From Anaerolineae bacterium (lineage in GTDB: Bacteria > Chloroflexota > Anaerolineae > Aggregatilineales > Aggregatilineaceae), in contig JAHDLB010000018.1 in NCBI GenBank assembly GCA_018432315.1, forward strand, positions 124,001-188,000: a DNA stretch of 64,000 nt, in the 5' to 3' direction. The notes beneath the pieces are model-generated. The model was not told where the DNA came from and searched no databases. It saw only the letters and a list, made by a program, of their open reading frames with translations. The position numbers were made by a program, and so were the translations under genes. Below, piece after piece: positions 28,535-37,948 of this stretch (the stretch's first letter is position 1; each line of letters starts with the position of its first letter).

Positions 28535-28562
28535 AGTGTAGTCTGATGCGAAAAAACTGCAA
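28535..28562 (-). promoter_or_regulatory. Predicted Tad operon promoter with palindrome over the -10
   Basis: On the minus strand TTGCAG and TACACT are separated by 16 bases, about 80 bases before cpaB. The perfect inverted repeat AGACTA-GTG-TAGTCT (28530-28544) covers the -10 and is a candidate operator. No matching regulator can be named. Confidence 0.4.
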
Positions 28563-28594
28563 CAGGCCCCTAGTCCTATCGATTAAGATGCGAG

Positions 28595-28629
28595 CGAGGG
28601 CGATGGCATGACCCCGCCAGACGCCCTCG
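28595..28629 (-). terminator. Hairpin downstream of the histidine kinase gene
   Basis: CGAGGGCG (28595-28602) pairs with CGCCCTCG (28622-28629), with an inner TGGC/GCCA stem. It lies 43 bases after the kinase stop. The T-tract is missing, so the call is tentative. Confidence 0.4.
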
Positions 28630-28671
28630 GCCCCCACCAGTAATCCATATCGAGCCCCCCACGTGTCGAAC

Positions 28672-29754
28672 TTATCCGGCGCATGGCAGCATGATCACGA
28701 AACGGCTGGTGTCATCCTCGGCGCTCGTGACCTCGATGCTGCCACCCACCAGTTCGATGCGCTCGCGCAGCGTTCGCAGTCCCAGCAAGTCCTCATGTGT
28801 GTCGTCGTAGAGGATTTCGTCGGGATCGAACCCGCGCCCGTCGTTCTCGATCGTTGCCTTGAGCCATTCCGGCCCGACGTCCAACACGATATTCAGCGTC
28901 TTGGCGCTGAGCTTGTCGCGCGCGTTCCCCATCACTTCCTGAATCGAGCGGAACATCATCACCTCGATATGAGCCGGGAGCCGCCGCTCGTCGCCCAGGA
29001 TATTGAGCTGGGTATCGATACCGGTCTTTTCCTCATATGCCTCGACGTACCGCCGGATAGTCGGTACCAGCCCCAGGTCGTCGAGCATCATCGGGCGCAG
29101 GTCGAAGATGAAGTCGCGAACCTTTTGGAAGGTTCCGCTCGCCGCCGTCTTGAGGTTGCTGAGTTCTTCACCGGCACGGTCCGGATTCCGGTCGAACAGG
29201 CGCTGGCAGATCTCGGCCTGCAAGATGAAATTCGTCAGCGACTGCGCCGGGCCGTCGTGCATCTGGCGGGCCAGCCGCTGGCGCTCGACCTCCTGCGCCT
29301 CGACGATGCGTACGATGGCCTGCGTCGAGAGGCTGCTGCCGTCCGGGCTCAGCACGTCGACGGTCCCCGGTGAAGTCGGCGCGGGCAGCCGGTCCGGCGT
29401 GATGCCCTGCACCAGGTTCAACAGCCGGCCCAACAACTGCTCGAAGTACTGGAGTTCTTCCTGGTTGCCTTTGAGCTTTTCGAGCTGCCCTTGCATGGTC
29501 AGCAGCCGGGTCTTGGCGTCGATCGAATCGTCGTAAGCCGCCTTGATGTCCGAGCGGGGAATCGTGTCGAAGTTGGCCTCTATCCGCCGAAATTGAATGT
29601 TCAGCGCCACGTTTTTCTCGCGCAGGCGGTCGACCTCAAGCTGGCTCTGTTCGATAAGCTGCTGGTTTTCGGCAAGACGCGTCTTGATCTTCTCGTATTC
29701 GTTACGAAATTCGAGCAGCAGTTCGTCCTTCGGGGTTGTCGCACCTTGCGCCAT
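28672..29754 (-). CDS. Soluble NarL-type sensor histidine kinase
   Basis: 360 aa with no membrane segment. Residues 10-110 are predicted coiled coil (Glu/Lys/Gln/Leu-rich), in place of a ligand-binding sensor. The HisKA_3 dimerisation box VERQRLARQMHDGPAQSL carries the phospho-acceptor His166. The HATPase domain has a degenerate N-box (QEVMGNARDKLSAKT), the G1 region NDGRGFDPDE and the GLRTLRERIELVGGSIEV motif. Architecture resembles DegS-like kinases. It begins 43 bases after the cognate-looking response regulator on the same strand. The signal sensed is unknown; an intracellular cue is inferred. Confidence 0.92.
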   Translation of the reverse strand: MAQGATTPKDELLLEFRNEYEKIKTRLAENQQLIEQSQLEVDRLREKNVALNIQFRRIEANFDTIPRSDIKAAYDDSIDAKTRLLTMQGQLEKLKGNQEELQYFEQLLGRLLNLVQGITPDRLPAPTSPGTVDVLSPDGSSLSTQAIVRIVEAQEVERQRLARQMHDGPAQSLTNFILQAEICQRLFDRNPDRAGEELSNLKTAASGTFQKVRDFIFDLRPMMLDDLGLVPTIRRYVEAYEEKTGIDTQLNILGDERRLPAHIEVMMFRSIQEVMGNARDKLSAKTLNIVLDVGPEWLKATIENDGRGFDPDEILYDDTHEDLLGLRTLRERIELVGGSIEVTSAEDDTSRFVIMLPCAG

Positions 29755-29797
29755 AGATCACTGTCCCTCGTTAGCTGCAATCACCGACCTGGTCGGA

Positions 29798-30538
29798 CTA
29801 TTCGCTATCATCATCCTCGTCCGGCACGGCTTTGTTGGTCCGCACCCAACCGCGGCGCAGCGCGTACACTGCCGCTTGAGTCCGGTCGCGCACATCGAGT
29901 TTTTTCAAGATGGATGTCATGTGGTTTTTGACAGTCTGGTGACTGATCCCCAGCCCCTGAGCGATTTCTTTGTTGCTCTTCCCCTGGGTTACAAATTGCA
30001 GAATTTCCATTTCGCGCGGGCTCAGCGGCACGAAATGCTCGCTGGGGTCCACCATGTACGGCCCGGTCGCCGCCTCGACTCCGGCATCCAGCCAGTGCTT
30101 CAGCCCGTCCGCGTCGAAGACCTTGTCGCCCACCACAAAATAGCCGTGCGCCGCTTTGCGCACCACATCGACCAGGATTTCCGGCTCGATGTCTTTCGGG
30201 CAGTACGCCGCTCCCCCCGATCGCATGGCGTGAAGCACCTGCTCCATATCGTCGTACGCCGTCAGCAGGACGATGGCCGTTGGCGAGTGATCGGCTTTGA
30301 GCCTGCTTGTCACTTGCAGACCGTTGATACCGGGCAGATTGATATCCAGCAGCAACACGTCCGGCTGCAAATCGTAAACGAGCTGAAGCGCCTGTTCCCC
30401 GCTCGCGCCTTCAGCAACGATCTGGATATCCTCTTCCGTGGCGAAAATATTGCGCAATCCTTGACGAAAAACGGGATGATCGTCAACGATCAACAACGTA
30501 ATTTTTCGCAGGGCATACTGCGCCTGGTTTTCATCCAT
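29798..30538 (-). CDS. NarL/FixJ-family response regulator
   Basis: 246 aa. The receiver domain (about 12-130) has Asp19/Asp20 (LLIVDDHPVFRQGL), phospho-acceptor Asp65 (LLLDINLPG), LLTAYDD and a Lys in the CPKDIEPE position. A LuxR-type helix-turn-helix at about 175-235 reads LSPREMEILQFVTQGKSNKEIAQGLGISHQTVKNHM. The ATG at 30538 fits the family N-terminus. It is transcribed first in a two-gene unit with the histidine kinase, from the promoter at 30607-30636. The adjoining Tad operon is a possible target, by position only. Confidence 0.95.
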   Translation of the reverse strand: MDENQAQYALRKITLLIVDDHPVFRQGLRNIFATEEDIQIVAEGASGEQALQLVYDLQPDVLLLDINLPGINGLQVTSRLKADHSPTAIVLLTAYDDMEQVLHAMRSGGAAYCPKDIEPEILVDVVRKAAHGYFVVGDKVFDADGLKHWLDAGVEAATGPYMVDPSEHFVPLSPREMEILQFVTQGKSNKEIAQGLGISHQTVKNHMTSILKKLDVRDRTQAAVYALRRGWVRTNKAVPDEDDDSE

Positions 30539-30606
30539 TTGGGAGACTGACACCTCAGTTTTGATTGAACGAACTGCAGACCCACACGATATGTTCCCCT
30601 TGTGCG

Positions 30607-30636
30607 AGTATACCATAGGACAGAATCCAGGAGCAA
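30607..30636 (-). promoter_or_regulatory. Predicted promoter of the two-component system
   Basis: On the minus strand TTGCTC, 18 bases, then TATACT preceded by TGG (extended -10 pattern). An AT-rich stretch lies just upstream. It is about 70 bases before the response regulator start. Confidence 0.55.
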
Positions 30637-30704
30637 GCAAGCATAAAATAGAATTAACTAAAAATTCACAAAACGCCGCGCGCGCCGTGTCACCGATCAG
30701 CCCC

Positions 30705-32312
30705 CTACCGGCAGCCTTCCGGCCATCGGAGCGCGTAAATCATCATGTTGCCTCCGCCCGCCGCCGGCGAGTACGGCGCGTTCGTGTCGAACAGCGGCTT
30801 GCGGATCGTCGCGCCGAGATCAGGATCGTACACCGTCTCGGTGCCCAGCCGGGGATCGTCCGGCGTGGCGGGCCGCTGGTCCGGCAGAACCATCAGATAG
30901 CGGGCATCGCGCTCACACATCAACTGCATCAGCGCTGCGTGATCGCGGATGATCGGCACGACTTCAGGGCTGACGAGTCCGGCCAGGTCCAGGATGGGCC
31001 GCGGCGCATAGTATCCAATCGCCCCGATGTCATGCACCGCCAGCAGCTCGTCGGGCGGCAGGTTCTCTCTCACCCAGTGCGCCGTATCCACCATCTCGGT
31101 GTTGATGATCCGCACGTCCCGGCCATACGTCTGCGCGCCGATCCCCCAGAACCCCACCATGATCGCGATCGCGGACAGCCCCAGGCTCCGCGCCAGAACG
31201 CGCCGGACAAACGCTCGCCGGTTGTTCCGGATCAGGATCAGGGTGCCCCCAACGCCGTATAGCAGCACGTGCGGCAGCACCGGGATCACGTAGCGCCCGT
31301 GCTGGTAGGGCGCGGGCAGTCGCAGCGCGTAGGCCGACACGTCGACGATGATCCAGGCCAGCGGGAGAAAATACAGGACGGCGCGCCGGTCCGACTGCGC
31401 GCGCGCCGCCAGCTCGCGCAGGGCCACAGCAGCACCCGGCAGCAGCACGAGCTGCCCGCCCGCCACCAGCGGCAGCAGCATGCGCACGTACCGTTCCAGC
31501 AGCGGCAGGTCCAGCGCGGGCGCGTTTTCGGCCTGCTTTGCGGATGCCGTGTTCGGCAGCAAACTGCCGTCGATGTGCAGGTTCAGCGCCAGATAGGGCG
31601 CCACACCAGCCAGCCAGCCCAGGGCCAGCCCGGCGCCCCACGCCCCATAGGTGCGCCACGCCCGGCGGGGATCGCCGAACGGCCCGGCGAGCAGCGCCAT
31701 CGCGCCGGCCAACGCGACCAGCCCGGCGCCTTCGGGCCGCGTCAGGGTGAGCGCCGCCCCGACTACGCCCAACAGCAGACCGCGCCCGAACAGCGCCCGC
31801 GACCTCTGCGACAGGTCGCCCAATTCGCGCCACGCGATCCACACCACCGCCAGGCTCAACGTGCTGAACAGCATCGTCTCCATGCCGGACGCCGCCGCCC
31901 AAACCAGGTGCCAGGCCGCCACCATCGCCAGGCCGGTCCACCCGCCAACCCACGGCAGCGCGGGGAACAACTGCTCTCCCGCCCGCGCCCCGATCCAGCC
32001 CGCCGCCGCCAGCGCCGCCGCGCCCAGGGCAAACGTCCACGCGAAAAAGCGAATGTTCAGTACGTACCCGACGGTCAGCAGGACCGAATACAGCGGCGAC
32101 GTCGACGCGACGCTCGGCTCGCCGGGCACGAATGCCCACTCGCCCCGCTCGGCGAGGTTGCGGGCGTACGTCTGGTGGATCCAGGAATCATCGAGCGGGA
32201 AGCCCACCTCGTGGATGATCGCCGACGCGATCACGTAGGCCGCGACGCCGGCCAGCGCCAGCAGGCCGATCAAGGCATCGCGGCGGAGAGGAGTTAGTCG
32301 GAACAACCTCAT
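30705..32312 (-). CDS. Multi-pass membrane protein, glycosyltransferase 39-like
   Basis: 535 aa with about ten membrane helices. The first outside loop reads VGFPLDDSWIHQTYARNLAERGEWAF, with the acidic pair DD typical of the GT-C catalytic loop. EPSVASTSPLYSVLL follows, matching the position of the HPPLYY-type segment. The C-terminal soluble part carries VDTAHWVRENLPPDELLAVHDIGAIGYYAPRPILDLAGLV. The start ATG overlaps the stop of the upstream gene (ATGA), so translation is coupled; an apparent 216-residue N-terminal extension in this frame overlaps that gene and is discarded. Likely uses a polyprenyl-phosphate sugar donor; acceptor unknown. Last gene of a six-gene chain. Confidence 0.8.
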   Translation of the reverse strand: MRLFRLTPLRRDALIGLLALAGVAAYVIASAIIHEVGFPLDDSWIHQTYARNLAERGEWAFVPGEPSVASTSPLYSVLLTVGYVLNIRFFAWTFALGAAALAAAGWIGARAGEQLFPALPWVGGWTGLAMVAAWHLVWAAASGMETMLFSTLSLAVVWIAWRELGDLSQRSRALFGRGLLLGVVGAALTLTRPEGAGLVALAGAMALLAGPFGDPRRAWRTYGAWGAGLALGWLAGVAPYLALNLHIDGSLLPNTASAKQAENAPALDLPLLERYVRMLLPLVAGGQLVLLPGAAVALRELAARAQSDRRAVLYFLPLAWIIVDVSAYALRLPAPYQHGRYVIPVLPHVLLYGVGGTLILIRNNRRAFVRRVLARSLGLSAIAIMVGFWGIGAQTYGRDVRIINTEMVDTAHWVRENLPPDELLAVHDIGAIGYYAPRPILDLAGLVSPEVVPIIRDHAALMQLMCERDARYLMVLPDQRPATPDDPRLGTETVYDPDLGATIRKPLFDTNAPYSPAAGGGNMMIYALRWPEGCR

Positions 32313-33862
32313 GGGACGCGCTCCGTCAGTTCGATCGCGAATACACGCTGCCCGCCGCTCAACACGCCCAACGGCACCAGGAAGGGGCGCGACTCGGCCC
32401 CACGATACAGGGCGTCGAATGGCGCGGTCCGGTTCTGGTCCAGCACGAGATGCGTCACGCCATACCGGGCGGCGATCTCCGGAACCACGTCCGGCCCCGA
32501 ATCCGGCACGACGACCCCGGCGTGCCCGGTGTGGTAATACAGCGCCGCCGGGTCGTTCACCATCAAGACAGCACCCGGAGGCAGGCCCGCCACAACGTCC
32601 TCGTAAAACGCGCCGTTGTCGTTCCACCCATCCAGCCGGGACGCGAACACCCCCACGCTGATCGCCACCGCCAGGACAACCGCCGCCGCGCCGAAAACCA
32701 TCTGCGCCTGCGTCCTGTTCCAGCGCCGCCGGAGCGCCGCCCAGGCGATCGCCTCGTCCAGCCCGATGATTCCCAGCGCGGCCCAGAAGGGGAGCAGCGC
32801 CGACGACGAATGGAACAGCCCGCCCCGGTAGCCGGGATACGCAAAGACAAACGTCATGACGAAATGGAGCGCCACCGCGTACAGCGTCACGCCCAGGGCC
32901 ACCGGTCGCCGCCGCTCGCGCCACAGGCCGAGCAGCACGAATGGCCCCAGCACGACCCACGTCTCCACCGCGACGAACGTGCCCAGATTGCTGCTCAGCG
33001 CCTCAATGCGCGACCGGGCGATATTCGCCAGTCCCCAATCCCAAAACGCCGCCGCGCTCGCGCCGGGCGGGTAGCTCACCAGCTCGTTGTAGCCGCGCAG
33101 CCAGATCGTCTGCGTTCCCCCGGTGGGCAGCGGTGTTCCGATCTCCGACACGTTGCGCGCAAACCACGGCAGCATGACCAGCAGATACGCGCCCAGCAGC
33201 GCAGCCAGCGCCCCGGCGACCTTCTGGCGGCTCAGGCGTCCTCCCGGCCACACCACGACTACCCCCGCCACACCGAGCAGCAGCACGCCATCCGCCCGCG
33301 CCAGGTGAGCCAGCCCTGCCGCCGCACCGCTCAGCGCGTACCAGCGCCAGGAGCCTGTCTCGCGGCCCCGGCCCATCGCGATCAGCGCGCCGGCGCCCAC
33401 ACAGCCGTACAGCGCGAAGGTGTCCGTGGTCGTCCAGAAGGGCGTGAAGAAGCCGCCGAACAACACGAGCAGAGCCGCGATCCACGCCCGGCGGCGCGTC
33501 TGCCCGATCGTCGCGCCCAGCCAGAACGCCATCACCACCAGCCCAGCGAAGCAGATCACGGACGGGGCCTGGGCAACGCCAAACGTCGCGCCGCCCACCG
33601 CCATCGCTGCCGCCGCCACCAGCGACTCAAGCGGCATCCAGTACGCATGGCTGGGCCCTGGCAGGCTCTCCGGCGCGTTGATGTACGTCCACACGTACGG
33701 GTCGGTCAGCCCGTCTCCCTCCACCAGCCGCTGCCCGGCATTGAAGTAGTAGTACGCGTCGGTATATCCCGGCTGCCGGATCGCCGCCGCCAGCAGCCCG
33801 CCCCACAGCAGGGCCAGCGCGAACACGACGCCGTAGGTGCGCGGGCTGATCCGTGTCTTCAT
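32309..33862 (-). CDS. Multi-pass membrane protein, GT39-like
   Basis: 517 aa, about ten helices. The first loop (RQPGYTDAYYYFNAGQRLVEGDGLTDPYVW) has the GT-C pattern with TDAYYY near the first outer Asp. SHAYWMPLESLVAAAAM occupies the place of the second loop. The C-terminal soluble part contains GLPPGAVLMVNDPAALYYHTGHAGVVVP and YGVTHLVLDQNR, a Rossmann-like end domain found in similar Chloroflexota membrane proteins. Its ends overlap both neighbours by 4 bases (ATGA), indicating translational coupling. Sugar and acceptor are unknown. Confidence 0.78.
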   Translation of the reverse strand: MKTRISPRTYGVVFALALLWGGLLAAAIRQPGYTDAYYYFNAGQRLVEGDGLTDPYVWTYINAPESLPGPSHAYWMPLESLVAAAAMAVGGATFGVAQAPSVICFAGLVVMAFWLGATIGQTRRRAWIAALLVLFGGFFTPFWTTTDTFALYGCVGAGALIAMGRGRETGSWRWYALSGAAAGLAHLARADGVLLLGVAGVVVVWPGGRLSRQKVAGALAALLGAYLLVMLPWFARNVSEIGTPLPTGGTQTIWLRGYNELVSYPPGASAAAFWDWGLANIARSRIEALSSNLGTFVAVETWVVLGPFVLLGLWRERRRPVALGVTLYAVALHFVMTFVFAYPGYRGGLFHSSSALLPFWAALGIIGLDEAIAWAALRRRWNRTQAQMVFGAAAVVLAVAISVGVFASRLDGWNDNGAFYEDVVAGLPPGAVLMVNDPAALYYHTGHAGVVVPDSGPDVVPEIAARYGVTHLVLDQNRTAPFDALYRGAESRPFLVPLGVLSGGQRVFAIELTERVP

Positions 33863-35106
33863 GATGCCACACTGCCCTCAGTGCCGGTCAGAATCGGCCC
33901 GGCGCGCCACCACATTCGCCGCGTGAGCCACAACACGGCCAGCACCAGGAACGGCACCGGTAGATACAGGGTCGGGTGCTCGAACTCGCCCTCGACCGTC
34001 AGCAGGAAATGAACCCACGGCACGACGAACAGCGCGCCCAGCAGGGCGGCGATCCACGTCCCGCCGGAGCGATTCCGCGCCGCCAGCCGCTTGCCGTAGA
34101 AGATCAGCGGCAGCGCGAACACGACGTAGTGCGGCGTTGCCGTCCGCACCGCCGACAGGTGCGTGATGGTCAGCGTGAGCACGACCGTCCACATCAGGCG
34201 TTCCTCGCGCCCCTGCACCAGCACCCCCGCCCACGCCCACAGCATCACGCCATACAGCGCGAGGTTGATCGCCCACTCGGCCACGTCACCCGCCCCCAGG
34301 TAGTGCTGCACCACGATCCAGACCGGCGCGCCGAACGCCGTATAGGACGGGTAGCGCCGGATCTGGTCGATCCAGTCGCCGAACCAGGACGGTTCCGCGA
34401 TGAAAGAGAGCGCCATCAAGCCGCCCCACACCACCACAAAACTGACCACGAACGACCGGCGCCAGCGCAGCCCCCACAGCAGCAGTAACGGCACCAGCAG
34501 GAAGCCCATCTGCGGCTTGAGCGTGGACAGGGCCAGCGCGCCCCCCGCCAGCCAGGGACGATCCCTGCTCAGCGCCCACAGCGCGAGCACCTGGATGAAG
34601 GCCACCACCAGCCCCGGCTGCCCCAGAATCAAGCCCCGCGCGGAGAAATAGTTGAGCAGCATCCACAGCAGCAGCGCCCCCAGCAGCCACGGGCGCGGTC
34701 GCCACCGGAACAGGTCGAGCAGCACGATCAGCGTCCCGATCAGACACGCCTCCAGCACGACCATCCAGATCGCGGATGCCCACGCGTAGCCGACGTACGC
34801 CAGCGGCCACAGCAGAAACACCGTGTAGAACGGGTAGGCGAAATAGCCCGGATCTTCGTCCTCAGCCGCCGGGCGGCCATAGATCCGCTCCTGGATGTTG
34901 GCGCTGGCCCGTTCGCCATACGGATTCAGCCCTTCGCGCCAATAGGAGCGAACGCCTTCCCAGCGCGACATGAAATCATTCTGTCCGGGATACGGCTCGG
35001 TCAGGAACGCGTGCGTTGCGATGACATTCCCCACCGCCAGCGCGATCAGCAGACCCACCGCCACGATGATCGGCAGTTTGGGTCGCGCGCCGCTCGAACT
35101 GCCCAT
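33859..35106 (-). CDS. Membrane glycosyltransferase, GT87 (DUF2029) type
   Basis: 415 aa, about ten helices. NDFMSRWEGVRSYWREGLNPYGERA (outer Asp and Trp), YFAYPFYTVFLLWPLAY and the later ARGLILGQPGLVVAFIQVLALWAL with LSTLKPQMGFLLVPLLL match the GT87 polyprenyl-phosphomannose-dependent mannosyltransferase family: the Gly-Gln and Lys-Pro motifs are diagnostic. It starts 12 bases after the 35119 gene with a G-rich Shine-Dalgarno nine bases before ATG. Probably mannosylates a surface glycan; that step is inferred. Confidence 0.85.
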   Translation of the reverse strand: MGSSSGARPKLPIIVAVGLLIALAVGNVIATHAFLTEPYPGQNDFMSRWEGVRSYWREGLNPYGERASANIQERIYGRPAAEDEDPGYFAYPFYTVFLLWPLAYVGYAWASAIWMVVLEACLIGTLIVLLDLFRWRPRPWLLGALLLWMLLNYFSARGLILGQPGLVVAFIQVLALWALSRDRPWLAGGALALSTLKPQMGFLLVPLLLLWGLRWRRSFVVSFVVVWGGLMALSFIAEPSWFGDWIDQIRRYPSYTAFGAPVWIVVQHYLGAGDVAEWAINLALYGVMLWAWAGVLVQGREERLMWTVVLTLTITHLSAVRTATPHYVVFALPLIFYGKRLAARNRSGGTWIAALLGALFVVPWVHFLLTVEGEFEHPTLYLPVPFLVLAVLWLTRRMWWRAGPILTGTEGSVAS

Positions 35107-35118
35107 AACCAGCGCCCC

Positions 35119-36660
35119 CTACTCAGGCCGGATGAAAAGCACGATCTGCAAGTCGTTGAAGGCCACCGTGCGCTCCTCGACGAACCGCTCGCGCAGCCAG
35201 CTCAGCGAATCGTATTGCGCATTCGCGGGATCGTCCTCGACCAGCCCGGCCATTTCATCCTCGAACTGCTCGAAGGCGACATACCACACGCGATCCGCCC
35301 CATTCACCGCGTCCTCGACCGACCGGGCTGCCATCAGCCCCAGCGTCGCCTGCGTGGGCACAGCCAGCGTATCCGAACCCGATCCCGGAATATCACGAAC
35401 GTACTCCTGTGGGAGGTCGCGGGCGTAATACACCATTGGCAGCGCCGTGATCTTGTTGCCGTGGAGCACGACGTCGCCGCGCTCAATCTGCCCACACAGA
35501 TAATCTGCCGCCTCGTCGAACGGCGGGTTGGGGAACGTGTCCCAGGTATAATGCGTGACCAGCCCAAAGACGACGATCACGCCCCACCCCGCCGCCAGCA
35601 GCCCGCCAATTGGCTTGGGCAGGCTTCCACGTGCGAACAACCACGCCAGCGCGCAGTAGAACATCACCGCCGACGGCAGCAGCGCGCGCGGCAGAAACAC
35701 GGGCTGGAAGACGTACGACGCAATCCACATCAACACCACCGGCGCGAACGCAAGCCATATCACCCAACCCAGCGGCAAGCGGTCCGGATCGGGCCCCGAT
35801 GCGCGCAGCACCTGCCCGGCACGGTACAGCACCAGCACACTGAGGATCGCCGCCAGCAGAAAGGTCGGCAGCCACCACGCCGCCGAGAAGTCGAGATTTA
35901 CCGACACGAACGACCGCAGCGCCAGCCAGATATGGAGCACGTTTGGTTTCTGCACCCAGTACTGGCGCAGCTTGCCGAGCTGGTCCGGCAGGTGCAGCAT
36001 CCACGGCAGGTAAATCGCCAGCGCCACGCCCGCCACCCACGCCGTCCGGACCAGCTCCCGGCGGCGGCGATACACGACGGGCAGCAGCCCCAGCGCCAGC
36101 AGGTAGAACGCAGCCAACTGCTGGGTGTACATGCCGAACCCGGCCAGGACGCCAAAGCCCAGCCAATACCCCGCGCGCCCCCGCTGCCAGGCTCGCCAGT
36201 ACAACCACGTCGCCAGCGTCAGCAGCAGCGCGAGCAGCGCGTACATGCGCGCCTCTTGCGAATACTGCACGTGAAACGGCGCAACAGCCGTCACGAAAGC
36301 CGCTGCCAGCCCGGCGCGATCGTCGGCAAACCAGTCGCGGGCCAGGCCGAACGCGGCGCCGACGGTCGCGACACCCAACAGCGCGCTGAACAGGCGCACC
36401 GCGAACGCCCCTTGACCGAACACGCCCATCCACCCATCGAGCGCGATGTAATACAGCAGCGGGTGCACGTCCGCCGCGCCGCCCTCCACCGGGGTCAGCG
36501 TGCCATCGACCATGGCATCCCAGCCCTTCTCGGCGAAGAGCACGGCGAAGGCCTCGTCATACCACAGCGTTCGCCCGCCGAGGTTCACCAGCCGCAGCGC
36601 CAGCGCCAGCAGCAGTATCAAGCCCAGCGCGCCCCAGGTCCGGCGCATCCCCTCAGGCAT
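35119..36660 (-). CDS. Membrane glycosyltransferase, GT39 (ArnT/PMT) type
   Basis: 513 aa. The strongest GT39 match of the cluster: LGGRTLWYDEAFAVLFAEKGW carries the catalytic DE loop, VHPLLYYIALDGWMGVFG the second loop, and TAVAPFHVQYSQEARMYALLALLLTLA the signature helix. About eleven membrane helices precede a C-terminal soluble domain. The ATG at 36660 has GAGGGG upstream and overlaps the previous gene by 8 bases. ArnT/PMT enzymes transfer sugars from lipid-linked donors on the outer face of the membrane. Confidence 0.88.
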   Translation of the reverse strand: MPEGMRRTWGALGLILLLALALRLVNLGGRTLWYDEAFAVLFAEKGWDAMVDGTLTPVEGGAADVHPLLYYIALDGWMGVFGQGAFAVRLFSALLGVATVGAAFGLARDWFADDRAGLAAAFVTAVAPFHVQYSQEARMYALLALLLTLATWLYWRAWQRGRAGYWLGFGVLAGFGMYTQQLAAFYLLALGLLPVVYRRRRELVRTAWVAGVALAIYLPWMLHLPDQLGKLRQYWVQKPNVLHIWLALRSFVSVNLDFSAAWWLPTFLLAAILSVLVLYRAGQVLRASGPDPDRLPLGWVIWLAFAPVVLMWIASYVFQPVFLPRALLPSAVMFYCALAWLFARGSLPKPIGGLLAAGWGVIVVFGLVTHYTWDTFPNPPFDEAADYLCGQIERGDVVLHGNKITALPMVYYARDLPQEYVRDIPGSGSDTLAVPTQATLGLMAARSVEDAVNGADRVWYVAFEQFEDEMAGLVEDDPANAQYDSLSWLRERFVEERTVAFNDLQIVLFIRPE

Positions 36661-37948
36661 GAGCACCCCTCGCCGTCACGCGCCGGTACAGGCCAACCGC
36701 CAGCCCGGCCAGCAGCCCTGTCCTAAGCAGGATCGTGAAGGCATACGGCAGGACCAGCGCCCCGCTGATCGCGCCACCCGTGTCGCCTGTGCGCATGAAG
36801 AACACCGGGTATTCCACGAAACAAAGCAGGTTCAGCACCAGGCACACCAGCACGCCGTCGCGCGTCGGAAAATTCAGCAGGATCAGCGGCGTCAGCGTGA
36901 CGATCCACTGCGGGCTCCAGCCGTGCGCCCACAGGAAAAAGAGCACCACGGTGAGCGAGAAGAACGCGACCACCCCCTGCTCGTCCTGGCGCAGTTTTCG
37001 CGTGTAGACGTACAGCCCGGCCAGCGCAAATGGAACCGTCCGGATCACTGCCGGGATCACCGGCTCGTTGCCATACGGCTCGAACGCGTTGTCGGCATCG
37101 AACCGGGTTTCCGGCCCGGTGAAACTGCCGGTCCGCATGTTGCCATCGACCAGCGCCCACACGCTCTGGTAGGACGCCTTGCTGAACTGCGCGAGCAGCG
37201 ACGCCCACGCCATTCGCCCACCCCACGCCAGCAGCCCGCCCAGCACAACCAGCACCACCCCCGCGGTGATCAGCGTGTAGCGCACGGCGCGCCGCCGGTC
37301 GTAGAAGCGCCACACCGCGGGCAGCACCAGGATCGGCGTGTATTTGGTCAACGTCCCCAGCGCTGCCAGCAGCGCCGACTCCCGGTCGCGCCCTTCCAGC
37401 AAAAACGCGAGCGCCGCCAGGATCAGGAAGGCGACCATCGTCTCGAACGTCCACCACGGGAAGATCAGCGGCGCCGCCAGGACGGCGTAAATCCACGGCA
37501 GCGCCACGCCAGCCGCCTCCCCGTGCAGGCGACCCCCCAGCCGGCGCAGCAGCAGCAGATTACCGACGTCGAACACCGTCATGATCAGGCCGAGCGCGGT
37601 CGCCCAGGCGGTGAAATCCACCTCGCCGCGCAGGCCCATCACCGCGTAGATCCCGCCGAACAGCGTGATCCAGACCGGCGGGAACTCGTGCCAGAAATCG
37701 CGGTACGGCAGCTCGCCCGCGTCGATCAGCTCGGCAAACTGGTAGTAGTAGCGCAGGTCGCCGAAGGTGCTGAGGCCGCGCTCGATCGTCGCCGGCACGA
37801 ATTCACCCGCGTCCAGTTCGTACACGTCGAACGCATACGGCTGGTACACCATCGCCATGACCAGCCGGAAGCCCACGAACAGGTACACCAGCAGGCGCAG
37901 ATCGGCCACCAGCGACGGCAGCCGCGTGCGATTCGTCTGCTCAGTCAT
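36653..37948 (-). CDS. Multi-pass membrane protein, GT87-like
   Basis: 431 aa from the ATG at 37948, which overlaps the upstream stop by 8 bases; a longer reading would run 77 codons into that gene. About ten helices. QPYAFDVYELDAGEFVPATIERGLS and LRYYYQFAELIDAGELPYRDFWHEFPPVWITLFGGIYAV give a GT-C first loop, and LLAALGTLTKYTPILVLPAVWRFY has the Lys-x-Pro motif of GT87/PIG-M-like enzymes. A C-terminal ARGAHA tail ends it. Donor and acceptor unknown. Confidence 0.8.
   Translation of the reverse strand: MTEQTNRTRLPSLVADLRLLVYLFVGFRLVMAMVYQPYAFDVYELDAGEFVPATIERGLSTFGDLRYYYQFAELIDAGELPYRDFWHEFPPVWITLFGGIYAVMGLRGEVDFTAWATALGLIMTVFDVGNLLLLRRLGGRLHGEAAGVALPWIYAVLAAPLIFPWWTFETMVAFLILAALAFLLEGRDRESALLAALGTLTKYTPILVLPAVWRFYDRRRAVRYTLITAGVVLVVLGGLLAWGGRMAWASLLAQFSKASYQSVWALVDGNMRTGSFTGPETRFDADNAFEPYGNEPVIPAVIRTVPFALAGLYVYTRKLRQDEQGVVAFFSLTVVLFFLWAHGWSPQWIVTLTPLILLNFPTRDGVLVCLVLNLLCFVEYPVFFMRTGDTGGAISGALVLPYAFTILLRTGLLAGLAVGLYRRVTARGAHA

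Noticed and set aside
32313-32960. 216-residue N-terminal extension of the 30705-32312 gene
   Set aside because: Gly/Arg-rich and overlapping the upstream coupled gene; the ATGA overlap with ATG at 32312 gives a normal membrane-protein start.
32450-34012. 520-codon plus-strand frame opposite two membrane proteins
   Set aside because: Arg/Gln/His-rich shadow of hydrophobic minus-strand genes.
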